Positions 8,251-16,539 of a stretch of DNA of 64,000 nucleotides are shown piece after piece (positions within the stretch are counted from its first letter, which is position 1; every line of letters starts with the position of its first letter). The position numbers and the translations under genes were made by a program. The DNA comes from Mesorhizobium carmichaelinearum. Its GTDB lineage: Bacteria; Pseudomonadota; Alphaproteobacteria; Rhizobiales; Rhizobiaceae. A model generated the notes under the pieces. The model ran no database searches and had not been told where the DNA came from. It was given only the letters and a program-made list of their open reading frames with translations. The DNA is taken from NCBI RefSeq assembly GCF_900199455.1, contig NZ_FZQR01000005.1:248001-312000 (forward strand), given 5' to 3'.

Positions 8251-8350
8251 TCACCTCAGTTTCAGTCCGGATTGCTTTTCGATGCTGCGCAGAGTGCCGA
8301 TCGGGATATCGCGCTTGGGGTGGGGAACTTTCAACCAGAATGTGAAAGTC
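8251..8350 (-). pseudogene. hicA: Truncated hicA toxin remnant
   Basis: Reading leftward just before hicB, one frame encodes TFTFWLKVPHPKRDIPIGTL followed by RSIEKQSGLKLR and a TGA at 8251-8253. This is the conserved C-terminal half of HicA mRNA interferases. An in-frame TAG lies just upstream of this stretch, and neither an N-terminal double-stranded-RNA-binding-like segment nor a catalytic-histidine region can be found. The 5' part of the gene has been lost. Spacing to hicB (5 nt) is as in intact hicAB operons. Confidence 0.85.
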
Positions 8351-8663
8351 AGCTAGAGCCGATAAGGTCTGCGGAGCGCCGCGTCTATGATGCAGGGCAG
8401 GACGCCCAGCATCCAAAATTCCGACAATTCCGATAATTGGCTGCCCAGCACTGTTATATCGATGTTGCACAAATGGTTGACCCTGGGTTAGCATCCTCAG
8501 GCTGATGCCGATGGGAGGCAGTTTTTGCAACGGCGGTCAGCTGGAGCGGCATGCGCCATCCCGCGCAAGGAGGATGCTCCAACACTTTGAACCGACGCAT
8601 GATCCCTTCCCAAGACCGATCCTGGTCTTGGGGATTGTGCGTTCTTGTGGAGGAGGATCAACC
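8351..8663. other. Intergenic region before sugar ABC operon 1
   Basis: About 310 bp without a convincing gene. It should hold the promoter of the rightward ABC operon and whatever remains of the hicAB promoter. A short inverted repeat around CAAGACCGATCCTGGTCTTG (8611-8630) lies 34 nt upstream of the binding-protein start and could be an operator. No regulator gene is adjacent. Confidence 0.5.
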
Positions 8664-9611
8664 ATGAACAGACGTGAATTCCTGATGACGTCCGTGGCCG
8701 CGGGCGCGATGGTGCTGGCCGCTCGTTCGGCGTTCGCCGAGGACAAGCTGACCATACTGGGCTCGGTGCCCAATCTCGGCTTTCCGTTCTTCGTGCACAT
8801 GCTGAACGAGATCAAGGCGGAAGCCGCCGCCCAGGGCGTCAACTTGACCGAGAGCGACGGCCAGAATTCGGCCACCAAGCAGACCGCCGACATCGAGGCG
8901 GCGCTGGTGCAGAAGGTCAACGCCATCGTCATTTCGCCGCTCGACGTCAACGCGCTGGCGCCGGCCATCGAGGAAGCGGTCAAGGCCGGCGTTCCCGTGG
9001 TGACGATCGACCGTCGCGTCGACGGTGTCGAGGGCATCCTGGCCCATGTCGGCGCCGACAATGTCAAGGGCGGCGAGGCGGAGGCCAGCGCCATGGTGGC
9101 GGCGTTCCCCAACGGCGCCAAGCTGTTCCATCTGCAGGGCCAGCCGGGTGCTGGTCCGGCCATCGACCGCAACAAGGGCGTGCACAATGTGCTCGATCCC
9201 TTGAAGGACAAGTATCAGATCATCTTCGAGCAGACCGCCAACTTTGCGCGGGCCGAAGCGCTGTCGGTGACGGAAGCCGGGCTTGCCGCCAACGGCAAGC
9301 CGGACGCCATCATCTGCGCCAATGACGACATGGCGCTCGGCGCGCTCGAAGCCTGTGCCGCGCGCAACTTCACCGACGTCAAGATCTACGGCTTCGACGC
9401 GCTGCCGGAAGCGCTGGTTGCCGTGCGTGACGGCAAGCTTGCCGGCACGGTCGAACAGTTCCCCGGCCAGCAGTCGCGCACCGCCGTGCAGATCGCGGTC
9501 GCTTACGCCAAGAACAAGACCGAGCCGAAGGAGAAGCTGGTGCTGCTGACACCGATCGTCATCGGCAAGGACAATCTTGATAAGGCCGAGAGGTTGAGCG
9601 AGACGAAGTAG
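8664..9611 (+). CDS. Sugar ABC transporter periplasmic binding protein (RbsB-like), operon 1
   Basis: 315 residues. The leader MNRREFLMTSVAAGAMVLAA, ending around ARSAFAED, contains a twin arginine followed by EFLM, so export may be by Tat. The mature part is a type I periplasmic sugar-binding fold: ILGSVPNLGFPFFVHMLNEI, VNAIVISPLDVNALAPAIEE, VPVVTIDRRVDG and ICANDDMALGALEA. A perfect AGGAGG lies seven bases before ATG 8664. Genes for an ATPase and a permease follow. The sugar is unknown; ribose-like pentoses are typical for the family. Confidence 0.92.
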   Translation: MNRREFLMTSVAAGAMVLAARSAFAEDKLTILGSVPNLGFPFFVHMLNEIKAEAAAQGVNLTESDGQNSATKQTADIEAALVQKVNAIVISPLDVNALAPAIEEAVKAGVPVVTIDRRVDGVEGILAHVGADNVKGGEAEASAMVAAFPNGAKLFHLQGQPGAGPAIDRNKGVHNVLDPLKDKYQIIFEQTANFARAEALSVTEAGLAANGKPDAIICANDDMALGALEACAARNFTDVKIYGFDALPEALVAVRDGKLAGTVEQFPGQQSRTAVQIAVAYAKNKTEPKEKLVLLTPIVIGKDNLDKAERLSETK

Positions 9612-9627
9612 GCTGATTGGGTGAGGC

Positions 9628-9806
9628 CGGCGGGACAGCGCCCCCCTCTGCCCTGCCGGGCATCTCCCCCACAAGGGGGGAGATCGGCAGCTTGTTCGAC
9701 CGCGCCTTTCTTGCGACGTTTGAGATTGGCGAAAGCCGGCGTGACATCCAATCTCCCCCCTCGTGGGGGAGATGTCCGGCAGGACAGAGGGGGGCGCTGT
9801 CCCGCG
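9628..9806. repeat. Palindromic intergenic repeat, family A, copy 1
   Basis: A ~180-bp element with two GC-rich inverted ends. The left end carries GGCGGGACAGCGCCCCCCTC and a stem around CATCTCCCCCACAAGG; the right end is its mirror, finishing GGGGGGCGCTGTCCCGC. Other copies lie at 18171-18346 and 59919-60074, and a half copy at 12441-12473. Here it separates the binding-protein gene from the ATPase gene inside one operon. Confidence 0.9.
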
Positions 9807-9831
9807 GCCTGCCGCAATCCGGGAGCAACCC

Positions 9832-11409
9832 TTGCCAGCTGAAGCCGCCCTGCTTGCCGTCGAGAGCATCACCAAGCACTTCTCCGGCGTGACCGCGCTG
9901 AGCGATGTCTCGCTCGACATCCACCCCGGCGAAATCCTCGGCCTGCTCGGCGAGAACGGCGCGGGAAAATCGACGCTCTTGAAAATCCTGTCGGGCGTCA
10001 TGCCGCCGTCGAGCGGGCGCATCATTTTCGACGGCGCCGATTACGCGCCATCCAGCCCGCAGGATGCCAAGCGGCTCGGCATCGTCACCATCTACCAGGA
10101 ACTCAGCCTGATCCCGACGCTGACGGTGGCCGAGAACATTTTCATCGGCCGCGCGCCGGTCGGGTCGCTGGGACTGGTCAACTGGCGGCGGATGGAGGCG
10201 TCGTCGCGAGACATCATCGCTCGCGTCGGCTTGTCCATCGATCCGATGACGCCGGTCTCGGCGCTGTCGGTGGCCGAGCAGCAGCTGGTCGAGATTGCGC
10301 GTGCGCTGTCACTGCAAAGCCGGCTGATCATCATGGACGAGCCGACCTCGGCGCTGACCGAGACCGAGGTGCAGCGGCTGTTGTCGATCATGGACCGGCT
10401 GCGCCAGGACAAGGTCGCGATCATGTTCGTCACCCACCGGCTGGAGGAGGCATCCGCCATCTGCGACCGCATGACGGTGCTGCGCGACGGCCGGCTGGCC
10501 GGGCATCTCGACCGCGATAAGGGGCGACCGATCCAGTTGCCGCGGATCATCGAGAAGATGGTCGGCCGCGCGGCTTCCGAACTCTACGCGCGGCCGGCGC
10601 AGCGTGCGGTCGCCGGCGATATCGTGCTGTCGGTGCGCGGCTTGCGGACCGTGCGCGATCCCGAGGCGCCGCATGCCATCGTGCTCGATGGCGTCGACAT
10701 CGACGTCAAGGCCGGCGAAATCCTCGGCGTCGCCGGACTTGTCGGCTCGGGCCGCACGGAACTGGCGCGCGCCATTTTCGGCGCCGACCGCATCGCTGCT
10801 GGCACGATCACGCTCGGCGGCAAACAGATCGCGCCGGCCTCGCCGGCGGATGCCATTGCGCTCGGCATCGGCCTGGTGCCGGAGGACCGCAAGCACCAGG
10901 CGATCTTTGCCGCTTTGGGCATCCTGCCGAATTTCTCCGTCGCCTCGCTTGGGCATTTCAGCAACGGCTTCGGCTTTATGGCCGAGCGGCGCGAGCGCGA
11001 CGCGCTTTCCGGGTTTCGCAAGATGCTGTCGATCCGCATGGCCTCGGCGGAGCAGGCGATCGAGGGCCTGTCGGGCGGCAACCAGCAGAAGGTGATCCTG
11101 GCGCGCTGGCTGGCGCGCGACCCGAAAGTGCTGATCGTCGACGAGCCGACGCGCGGCGTCGATGTCGGCGCCAAGGCCGAGGTGCACCAGATCCTGGTGC
11201 AGCTTGCGGCGCGCGGCATTGCGGTGATGATGATCTCGTCCGAACTGCCCGAAGTGCTGGCGGTGTCGGACCGCATCGTCACCATGCGCCGGGGCCGCAT
11301 CACCGGTGAGATGCCGGGCGTCGAGGCGAACGAGGAAAAACTGATGGAACTGATGGCGCTCGACAGCCAAGATGCGCTTGGGCGGGATGCGGAGGGGCAG
11401 GCACGATGA
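9832..11409 (+). CDS. Sugar ABC transporter ATPase with two ABC domains (RbsA-like), operon 1
   Basis: 525 residues. Domain 1 has Walker A GENGAGKST (about 40), Q-loop IYQELSL and Walker B LIIMDEPTSAL. Domain 2 has a variant P-loop (GLVGSGRTELA), signature LSGGNQQKV and Walker B VLIVDEPTRGVDVG, the normal asymmetric RbsA pattern. The preferred start is the TTG at 9832 (LPAEAALLAVE) with GGGAG six bases upstream. An earlier in-frame ATG at 9763 falls inside the palindromic repeat and would add an unrelated N-terminus. The stop overlaps the permease start. Confidence 0.93.
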   Translation: MPAEAALLAVESITKHFSGVTALSDVSLDIHPGEILGLLGENGAGKSTLLKILSGVMPPSSGRIIFDGADYAPSSPQDAKRLGIVTIYQELSLIPTLTVAENIFIGRAPVGSLGLVNWRRMEASSRDIIARVGLSIDPMTPVSALSVAEQQLVEIARALSLQSRLIIMDEPTSALTETEVQRLLSIMDRLRQDKVAIMFVTHRLEEASAICDRMTVLRDGRLAGHLDRDKGRPIQLPRIIEKMVGRAASELYARPAQRAVAGDIVLSVRGLRTVRDPEAPHAIVLDGVDIDVKAGEILGVAGLVGSGRTELARAIFGADRIAAGTITLGGKQIAPASPADAIALGIGLVPEDRKHQAIFAALGILPNFSVASLGHFSNGFGFMAERRERDALSGFRKMLSIRMASAEQAIEGLSGGNQQKVILARWLARDPKVLIVDEPTRGVDVGAKAEVHQILVQLAARGIAVMMISSELPEVLAVSDRIVTMRRGRITGEMPGVEANEEKLMELMALDSQDALGRDAEGQAR

Positions 11410-12422
11410 GCATCGCCGAAGAACAGGACCAGCGCGGCGGCGTGACGATCGCACGGCTGTTGATGAGTTTCGGGCCGCTGCTGTTCCTGGCGGCGCTGGT
11501 CATCGTCTTCACCGTGCTGAAGCCGAGCTTCATCGACCCGATCAATCTGTTCAACATCACAAGGCAAATCTCGATCACCGGGCTGATCGCGCTCGGCATG
11601 ACCTTCGTCATCCTCACCGCCGGCATCGACCTGTCGGTCGGCTCGCTGCTCGCCTTCTGCGGCATGGTCGCCGCTGTCGTCGCCAAGGGCGGCGCGGCCA
11701 ACACATTGTCGCTGTCGACCTCAGGCACGCAGGGCTATGGCTGGTTCGCCGCGCTGCTCGCCGCCGTCATCGTCGGCGCTGCCGCCGGCGGCGTGCAGGG
11801 GCTCGCCATCACCAGGCTGAAAGTGCCGCCCTTCGTCGTCACGCTGGGCGGGCTGACGGTATTTCGCGGGCTGACGCTGACCATCTCCAATGGCGGCCCG
11901 ATCTCCGGCTTCGACGCCTCGATGCGCTGGTTCGGCACCGGCCTGATCGGCCCGGTGCCGGTGCCGGCGATCATCTTCGCCATCGCCGCGATCCTGTGCC
12001 ACATCGTGCTGCGCTACACACGCTATGGCCGCGCCGTCTATGCCGTCGGCGGCAATGCCGAGGCCGCGCGGCTATCGGGCCTGCGCGTCGACCGCATCCT
12101 GGTCTCGGTCTATGTCATTGTCGGCTTCTTCGCCGGGCTTGCGGCCTTCGTGCTGTCGGCGCGGCTCAACTCCTCGGAAGCCGTCGCCGGCATCGGCTAT
12201 GAGCTGACGGTGATCTCGGCCGTCGTCATTGGCGGCACCTCGCTGTTCGGCGGCATCGGCTCGGTCGGCGGCACGGTGGTGGGCGCGGCGCTGATCGGCG
12301 TGCTGCAGAACGGGCTGCAGTTCAACAATGTGTCGTCCTACACGCAGAGCATCGTGATCGGGTTGATCCTGATCCTGGCGGTGGCGTTCGACCGCTGGCT
12401 GAAGTCGCGGGTGAGGCGATAG
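11406..12422 (+). CDS. Sugar ABC transporter permease (RbsC-like), operon 1
   Basis: 338-residue inner-membrane protein with about ten hydrophobic segments. Family motifs are GMTFVILTAGIDLSVGSLLA (about 65-85), PPFVVTLGGLTVFRGL, AVYAVGGNAEAARLSGL and VIGGTSLFGGIGS. It forms the channel with the ATPase encoded immediately upstream (ATGA overlap). The operon ends at the hairpin at 12441-12473, which faces a convergent gene. No catabolic enzyme is linked, so the substrate cannot be guessed from neighbours. Confidence 0.94.
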   Translation: MSIAEEQDQRGGVTIARLLMSFGPLLFLAALVIVFTVLKPSFIDPINLFNITRQISITGLIALGMTFVILTAGIDLSVGSLLAFCGMVAAVVAKGGAANTLSLSTSGTQGYGWFAALLAAVIVGAAAGGVQGLAITRLKVPPFVVTLGGLTVFRGLTLTISNGGPISGFDASMRWFGTGLIGPVPVPAIIFAIAAILCHIVLRYTRYGRAVYAVGGNAEAARLSGLRVDRILVSVYVIVGFFAGLAAFVLSARLNSSEAVAGIGYELTVISAVVIGGTSLFGGIGSVGGTVVGAALIGVLQNGLQFNNVSSYTQSIVIGLILILAVAFDRWLKSRVRR

Positions 12423-12440
12423 GGGCGAGAGGTCTGCGCT

Positions 12441-12473
12441 CACCCCCCTCTGTCCGGCAGGACAGAGGGGGTG
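12441..12473. terminator. GC-rich hairpin between convergent genes (half copy of repeat A)
   Basis: CCCCCTCTGTCC and GGACAGAGGGGG are exact inverted repeats around a GGCA loop. The sequence equals one end of the family A repeat. There is no T tract, but its position 18 nt after the permease stop and before the convergent phosphatase stop suggests it ends or stabilises both transcripts. Confidence 0.6.
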
Positions 12474-12496
12474 CCTCGCACCAGCAGAACACCATT

Positions 12497-13075
12497 TCAC
12501 CCCGGCAACTTCTCCTCAATCACCCGTGCCGAGCCCGGCACCAGCTGCCCGCCCTGATCGAAGCGCAGCACCACCACCCAGTTGAAGACATCATCAGGCC
12601 ATTTGCCGTTCGGCAGCAGCGTCTTGGGGTCGGCGCTGAAGGCCTTGATGAGCTTGGCCAGCTGGCCGTGATGCCAGGCGATCAGGATCGACTTGCCGTG
12701 GCTTTCGGTTGACAGCGCCGCGACGAGGTTCTGGACTTCGTGGTCGGCGAAGCGCTGGTCGATCGGCAGTTTCAGCGCCTGGCTGAGCGGCGTCAGCGTC
12801 AGCCGTTCGCGCGCGCTGCTCTTGGAATCGGCACTGGCCACCAGCACATCGGGCCGGAACGCCATGCCATCGAGCATGAAGGGTTGGAAATAGGCGACAT
12901 AGGCCTGCGCGCGGGCTTCGCCTTCGGGCGACAGGCCGGGGCCGCTGTCGGGCTTTTCGCCATGGCGCACGATCAGCACGGTGGTATCGGCAAGCCCTGA
13001 TGTGCTGTCGCCGGCGGCGTGGGCGGACAGAGCAAGCGCCATGATCCACAGGGCGGCGAGAACAAGGCGTTTCAT
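12497..13075 (-). CDS. Secreted histidine phosphatase superfamily protein
   Basis: 192 residues with a cleavable signal (MKRLVLAALWIMALALSAHA, then AGDS). The phosphohistidine motif VLIVRHGEKPDSGPGLSPEG (RHG) lies just after the signal. The second conserved histidine is probably IAWHHGQ near residue 130, and an RERLTLTPLS segment sits between. It is presumably a periplasmic phosphatase or phosphatase-like protein of unknown substrate. GGAAGGA precedes the chosen ATG at 13075. Confidence 0.85.
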   Translation of the reverse strand: MKRLVLAALWIMALALSAHAAGDSTSGLADTTVLIVRHGEKPDSGPGLSPEGEARAQAYVAYFQPFMLDGMAFRPDVLVASADSKSSARERLTLTPLSQALKLPIDQRFADHEVQNLVAALSTESHGKSILIAWHHGQLAKLIKAFSADPKTLLPNGKWPDDVFNWVVVLRFDQGGQLVPGSARVIEEKLPG

Positions 13076-13172
13076 GGCGGGTCCTTCCGGCGGGTTTCGA
13101 CGCACCAATCAGCGCAGCAATCCGACGGAATCAGGGCCGGTCAGGCCAGCCGGGTGGTCAAATGCAGGCGGC

Positions 13173-13538
13173 TCAAGCCGCTTCGAGCGCCCACAGGCGG
13201 TGGCTGTAGCGGCGGAAGAAGCGCGCCACGAGACGCTGCTGTCTCGCCCTGGCGAGGTCGGACAGGTGCCGTTCCTGGCGCCAGCGCGGCATGTTGCGCC
13301 AGCAGGCGATGAAGCGGGCGGTGTCCTCGATGGCCTCCTCAGCCGACAGCGCCGGGCCGATCGCCGCCAGGAACAGCAGCTCCGACTGCTTCAGTTCGTC
13401 GATGACGGCCTTGCGCCTGTAATGGTCGTGGCGGGCCTGCCCGATGCCGTTGCGGCGGATCGCCTCGAAGGCTTCGAGCAGAGCAGGGCTGTCGCCGGTG
13501 TATCCGCAGGCGCGGGCGAAATCGGCGGCATCCATCAC
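13173..13538 (-). CDS. Hypothetical 121-residue alpha-helical protein
   Basis: Not recognised. The protein is largely helical and rich in Arg and Ala (MMDAADFARACGYTGDSPAL to RRYSHRLWALEAA), with no signal or membrane segment. It starts at 13538 or the next codon. Its promoter region, shared with the rightward gene at 13709, contains a perfect palindrome and a 17-nt word that also occurs beside the S24 repressor gene. It is therefore placed at the left edge of the prophage-like module. Confidence 0.6.
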   Translation of the reverse strand: MMDAADFARACGYTGDSPALLEAFEAIRRNGIGQARHDHYRRKAVIDELKQSELLFLAAIGPALSAEEAIEDTARFIACWRNMPRWRQERHLSDLARARQQRLVARFFRRYSHRLWALEAA

Positions 13539-13564
13539 TGCTCCCGGGTCTGATGCGGCACGCG

Positions 13565-13603
13565 ACTCACATCTGTGAGTTTATAAAAGCATAACTCAAA
13601 AAT
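13565..13603. promoter_or_regulatory. Palindrome plus shared 17-nt word in a divergent promoter
   Basis: ACTCACATCTGTGAGT (13565-13580) is a perfect palindrome. Next to it AAGCATAACTCAAAAAT (13587-13603) recurs as its exact reverse complement at 15128-15144, next to the S24 repressor gene. Both are probable operators of that repressor. The sites lie between the leftward 13538 and rightward 13709 genes. Confidence 0.65.
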
Positions 13604-13708
13604 TGGTAAAAGGGAAACTTTTGGGAAAGTGTTAAAACTGCGGCTCGACTCCCGGCTCAAAACACGGGAATATAAGAACAAATCAGGAACAAACGGGGTG
13701 GATGGGCA

Positions 13709-14011
13709 ATGGCATTGCCGGGCAGGAAACCAGTCATCGCACATGTCGTCTCGATATCGGTCGAGTGCGCCGATTGCGGCCGCAACAGATGGTGGAAACC
13801 GGATGAGCTCCGGCGTTTCGGGGTGGCGGGCAACACGCCGCTGGCGGAGCTTTCGGGTCGCATCGTCTGCTCGGCCTGCCGCGCCGACGGGCTGCCGGGC
13901 ACGGCGATCTCGATCCAGGCCGCCTTCGTCGACGAGCGCCAGCGCGTGCGCAGCGAAGCGCAGATGCTGAGCGAGCGGGAAGTGCAGGTGGAGGGGGCGA
14001 GGCGGGCTTGA
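13709..14011 (+). CDS. Small protein with a predicted zinc-binding four-cysteine motif
   Basis: 100 residues. Two cysteine pairs, CADCGRNRWW near residue 20 and CSACRADG near residue 55, form a probable zinc ribbon. The intervening KPDELRRFGVAGNTPLAEL is helical. No known function is recognised; similar small Zn-ribbon proteins occur in rhizobial prophage-like and accessory regions. The protein encoded at 40271-40744 has a comparable CxxxxC and CxxC arrangement. It begins 106 nt after the shared operator word. Confidence 0.65.
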   Translation: MALPGRKPVIAHVVSISVECADCGRNRWWKPDELRRFGVAGNTPLAELSGRIVCSACRADGLPGTAISIQAAFVDERQRVRSEAQMLSEREVQVEGARRA

Positions 14012-14064
14012 GGGTGCGTCATGGACAATTTCGCCAACGTTGTTGCGCGACGCTGCGATCGGCC

Positions 14065-14287
14065 CCCTTCTCCCCGTCACTATACGGGGAGAAGGTGCCG
14101 GCAGGCGGATGAGGGGCAGCGCTGATTTGGCAGAATTGAACTTTCATTTTGATGGTGTGAGAGTGTGGCCAAGTTTAGCCGTTTTCTTCGAGGCTTGGCA
14201 TTGGAGGTGCTACTTGCCGAGATCTTGGCGCTGCCCCTCATTGTCCTGCCGGACATTTCTCCCCGTATAGTGACGGGGAGAAAGTAG
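14065..14287. repeat. Palindromic intergenic repeat, family B, copy 1
   Basis: A ~220-bp element bounded by TTCTCCCCGTCACTATACGG and its mirror at 14256-14280. Inside the left end is GTGCCGGCAGGCGGATGAGG, followed by GGCAGCGC; the right end mirrors it (GCGCTGCCCCTCATTGTCCT). The centre is unrelated filler. Further copies are at 16351-16530 and, as a half element, at 20164-20225. No gene is seen in 14012-14375 apart from this repeat. Confidence 0.9.
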
Positions 14288-14375
14288 GCTGTTGCGGATG
14301 GTTTCGCCAACTGTCGACGGCGCAAGAACGCCGTCACACGGGTAAGGGCGGCTGCATCCGGAAAAGCAGGCGCCT

Positions 14376-15080
14376 CTAATACCCCAGCAATTCCTTCAGC
14401 GGTATGACCCGCCAGACATGCTTGATCGCATAGCGGTTGAAGGTCAGCGTCTTGGGCGGATTGTACTGCTCGACCACCAGCTCGCCGGCGGTGCGCTTGA
14501 CCAGCTTCTTGACGAAGGCCTTGCCGTTCTTTTCGTTTTCTTCCGGAAACGTCTCGATCACCACATGGTCGCCGGGCACCGCGTCGCGGCCGCCGCAATA
14601 GATGAGGTCGCCGGGTTCGTAGCGCGGCACCATGGAGTCGCTCAGCACATGCAGCGCGAAGACTTTCGGCAGGTTGCGCACGCCCGGCGGGCGCTGGACG
14701 TAGCCGGCCGGCTCGCCGTTGAAGGTGAAGTCGCCGTCATCGCCGCCGACCGCGGCACCCAGCACCTCGATATCCATTGAGCCGGCGGGCAGCGGGCCGG
14801 CATCGGTGACGATCTCGGCGTCGGCCACCGGGCCGGCATGGTCGAGGAAGACGACCTCGCCTTTGCCCAGCGCAACGGGGTCGACGCGCAGGAAGGCGGC
14901 GGTCTTCAACAGGTTCTCGGTCTTGGGCAAATTGCGGCCGGTTTCCCAATTGCCGACGGCGGCGACATCGGTGTCGTTGTGCTCGGCAATATGGCGCATG
15001 ACCAGGCCGCGCTGTTTGCGCGCCTGGCGTATCGCCGCCCCGACCTTGATCGACAGTTCCGTTTTGGCCATGGCACCCAT
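14376..15080 (-). CDS. XRE/S24 (LexA-CI-like) repressor
   Basis: 234 residues. The N-terminal helix-turn-helix reads VGAAIRQARKQRGLVMRHIA then DTDVAAVGNWETGRNLP. The C-terminal half is an S24 peptidase-like domain: VFALHVLSDSMVPRYEPGDL carries the catalytic-serine motif (SDSM), and GKAFVKKLVKR the lysine region. Such proteins are phage CI-type repressors that may self-cleave after DNA damage. An in-frame ATG at 15071 is an equally possible start. It is divergent from 15155 and probably represses both outward promoters through the shared word at 13587-13603 and 15128-15144. Confidence 0.92.
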   Translation of the reverse strand: MGAMAKTELSIKVGAAIRQARKQRGLVMRHIAEHNDTDVAAVGNWETGRNLPKTENLLKTAAFLRVDPVALGKGEVVFLDHAGPVADAEIVTDAGPLPAGSMDIEVLGAAVGGDDGDFTFNGEPAGYVQRPPGVRNLPKVFALHVLSDSMVPRYEPGDLIYCGGRDAVPGDHVVIETFPEENEKNGKAFVKKLVKRTAGELVVEQYNPPKTLTFNRYAIKHVWRVIPLKELLGY

Positions 15081-15127
15081 GTGAGCGATGAAAGCGGCTC
15101 TCGTCTATGAAAGAATGGCTTGCATCT

Positions 15128-15144
15128 ATTTTTGAGTTATGCTT
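15128..15144. promoter_or_regulatory. Second copy of the 17-nt operator-like word
   Basis: ATTTTTGAGTTATGCTT is the exact reverse complement of 13587-13603. It sits between the repressor gene (start 15080, leftward) and the rightward gene at 15155, overlapping the probable promoter of the latter. Confidence 0.65.
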
Positions 15145-15154
15145 ATATCTGGCC

Positions 15155-15532
15155 ATGCAAAACCTGTCCAGCTTTGATGGCGCGGTAGCGCCAGCCTCGC
15201 GTGAGGCAAACGAGGCGACTGAAGTCGCCGCCCATTCCCTTCCGTCCCGGCCGTCCTCCTCCCCGGCCGGGGCGAAGCCCGAGCGCTTTGATGCCTCGGG
15301 TCCGGCCCGCCCGTCAGCGGTGCCCGGAACGGCCGGAGCCGCCGCTCCCCTCGGCTCCGGCCCCCCATTCGACCGGCCCGCTGCCGGTCCCTATGCGCGC
15401 TCCTGCATCCGCACGCAGACCGTCATCCTGTTCGAGCCGATGACGGGCAGGGCGGTTTCCGCCCCCGACAGAAAGACCGCCGAGGCGCGGCTGGCGCGCC
15501 TGGCCGCCGGGCACTCGATCCGCTCCGGCTGA
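15155..15532 (+). CDS. Hypothetical Ala/Pro-rich protein next to the repressor
   Basis: About 125 residues if started at ATG 15155 (MQNLSSFDGAVAPASREANE); an in-frame start at 15107 would cover the operator. Most of the chain is low-complexity Ala, Pro, Ser and Arg. The C-terminal third (RTQTVILFEPMTGRAVSAPD, then KTAEARLARLAAGHSIRSG) looks folded. Not recognised. Its position, opposite the repressor, matches a phage early gene. Confidence 0.5.
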   Translation: MQNLSSFDGAVAPASREANEATEVAAHSLPSRPSSSPAGAKPERFDASGPARPSAVPGTAGAAAPLGSGPPFDRPAAGPYARSCIRTQTVILFEPMTGRAVSAPDRKTAEARLARLAAGHSIRSG

Positions 15533-15661
15533 TCCGGTCCGCAAGCCGGCTTTCGCACCGAACACCCTGACCGTGGCCCGGACCGGGCCCGCACCCTGAC
15601 GCCTGGCCGACGGCGCGCGCTCGAGCGCGGCCGAAGGCGGACCCCTGGATGGAGCCTGGAC

Positions 15662-16345
15662 ATGGCAAGCTACAGCGACGCCGAACTGCAAGAGATCGCC
15701 CGCTGGCTGAAGGAGGGGCTTTCAGCCTCGCGGATCGCCGCGGCGTTCAGCGCGCTGCGCGGCAGCCCGGTTTCACGCAACGCCATCATCGGCATCGTCC
15801 ACCGTAACGCCATGCTGGGCGCGATCGGCTTTGCCAACGGCCGAGGGATGCCGCCGGCCGTGAGGCAGGCTGCCGGTGAACGGACGATGCGCAAGCCGGC
15901 GACCGCCAAGCGGGCAAAGGACAAGGCCAATGGCAAGGCGGTTGCGGAAAAACGCACCCGCGTCCGTGCCGCCGAGGACACCATCCCGCGCAAGAACAAG
16001 GCCCGGGCCAGGCGCGACGCTTCGCCGGCCTGGCTGCCGCCGCGCCTGTTCGTGCGCGAGGTGGGCGTGCTGATCGCCGATGGTGAAGCCTACCGTTTCA
16101 AGGTGCCGGCACCGCCGCGCGGACCCATCGGCCGCCAGCCGCATGGCGTGGCGATGCGCTTCATCGACTGCCTGTTTTCCCGCTGCCGCGCGCCGCTGGA
16201 CCTAACGCTGGAAGAGGATCCGGAAAACGACGCGCCAGGCGGCTGGCCCGGCGCCGACATGCTGTGCTGCGGCATGCGCACCAAAGGGCTGAAAAGCTAC
16301 TGCGGTTATCACCAGGCACGGTTTCAACGCAGGGTTTGCGCGTGA
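15662..16345 (+). CDS. GcrA-like protein of the prophage-type module
   Basis: 227 residues. The N-terminus (MASYSDAELQEIARWLKEGL, then SASRIAAAFSA and VSRNAIIGIVHRN) matches the GcrA DNA-binding domain found in the cell-cycle regulator GcrA and its phage relatives. A basic, Ala/Lys-rich linker follows. The C-terminus has cysteines in DCLFSRCRAPLD and LCCGMRTKGLKSYCGYHQAR, which in GcrA form the zinc-linked sigma70-contact region. It may direct RNA polymerase to methylated or module-specific promoters. It is divergent enough from chromosomal GcrA (about 170 residues) to be treated as a paralogue. Confidence 0.8.
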   Translation: MASYSDAELQEIARWLKEGLSASRIAAAFSALRGSPVSRNAIIGIVHRNAMLGAIGFANGRGMPPAVRQAAGERTMRKPATAKRAKDKANGKAVAEKRTRVRAAEDTIPRKNKARARRDASPAWLPPRLFVREVGVLIADGEAYRFKVPAPPRGPIGRQPHGVAMRFIDCLFSRCRAPLDLTLEEDPENDAPGGWPGADMLCCGMRTKGLKSYCGYHQARFQRRVCA

Positions 16346-16350
16346 GCTTC

Positions 16351-16530
16351 CTTCTCCCCGTCTCTATACGGGGAGAAGGTGCCGGCAGGCGGATGAGGGG
16401 CAGCGCTGACATGGCAGGATTGAAAGCAGACATGAACCCCAAGCACCCGATTCAGACGCCACTTACCGAAACGCTGGCGCTGCCCCTCATTGCCCTGCCG
16501 GGCATTTCTCCCCGTAAACGGGGAGAAAGG
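16351..16530. repeat. Palindromic intergenic repeat, family B, copy 2
   Basis: Starts CTTCTCCCCGTCTCTATACG and ends with the mirrored CGTAAACGGGGAGAAAGGG. The inner arms GGCGGATGAGGGGCAGCGCT and GGCGCTGCCCCTCATTGCCC are present as in copy 1. It begins 6 nt after the GcrA-like stop and lies between convergent genes, where it may act as a transcript end. Confidence 0.9.
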
Positions 16531-16539
16531 GCTTGTGTC

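Noticed and set aside
9763..9831. ATG start for the operon 1 ATPase inside the palindromic repeat
   Set aside because: Repeat-derived sequence gives no family residues; the TTG at 9832 has a ribosome site and gives the normal length.
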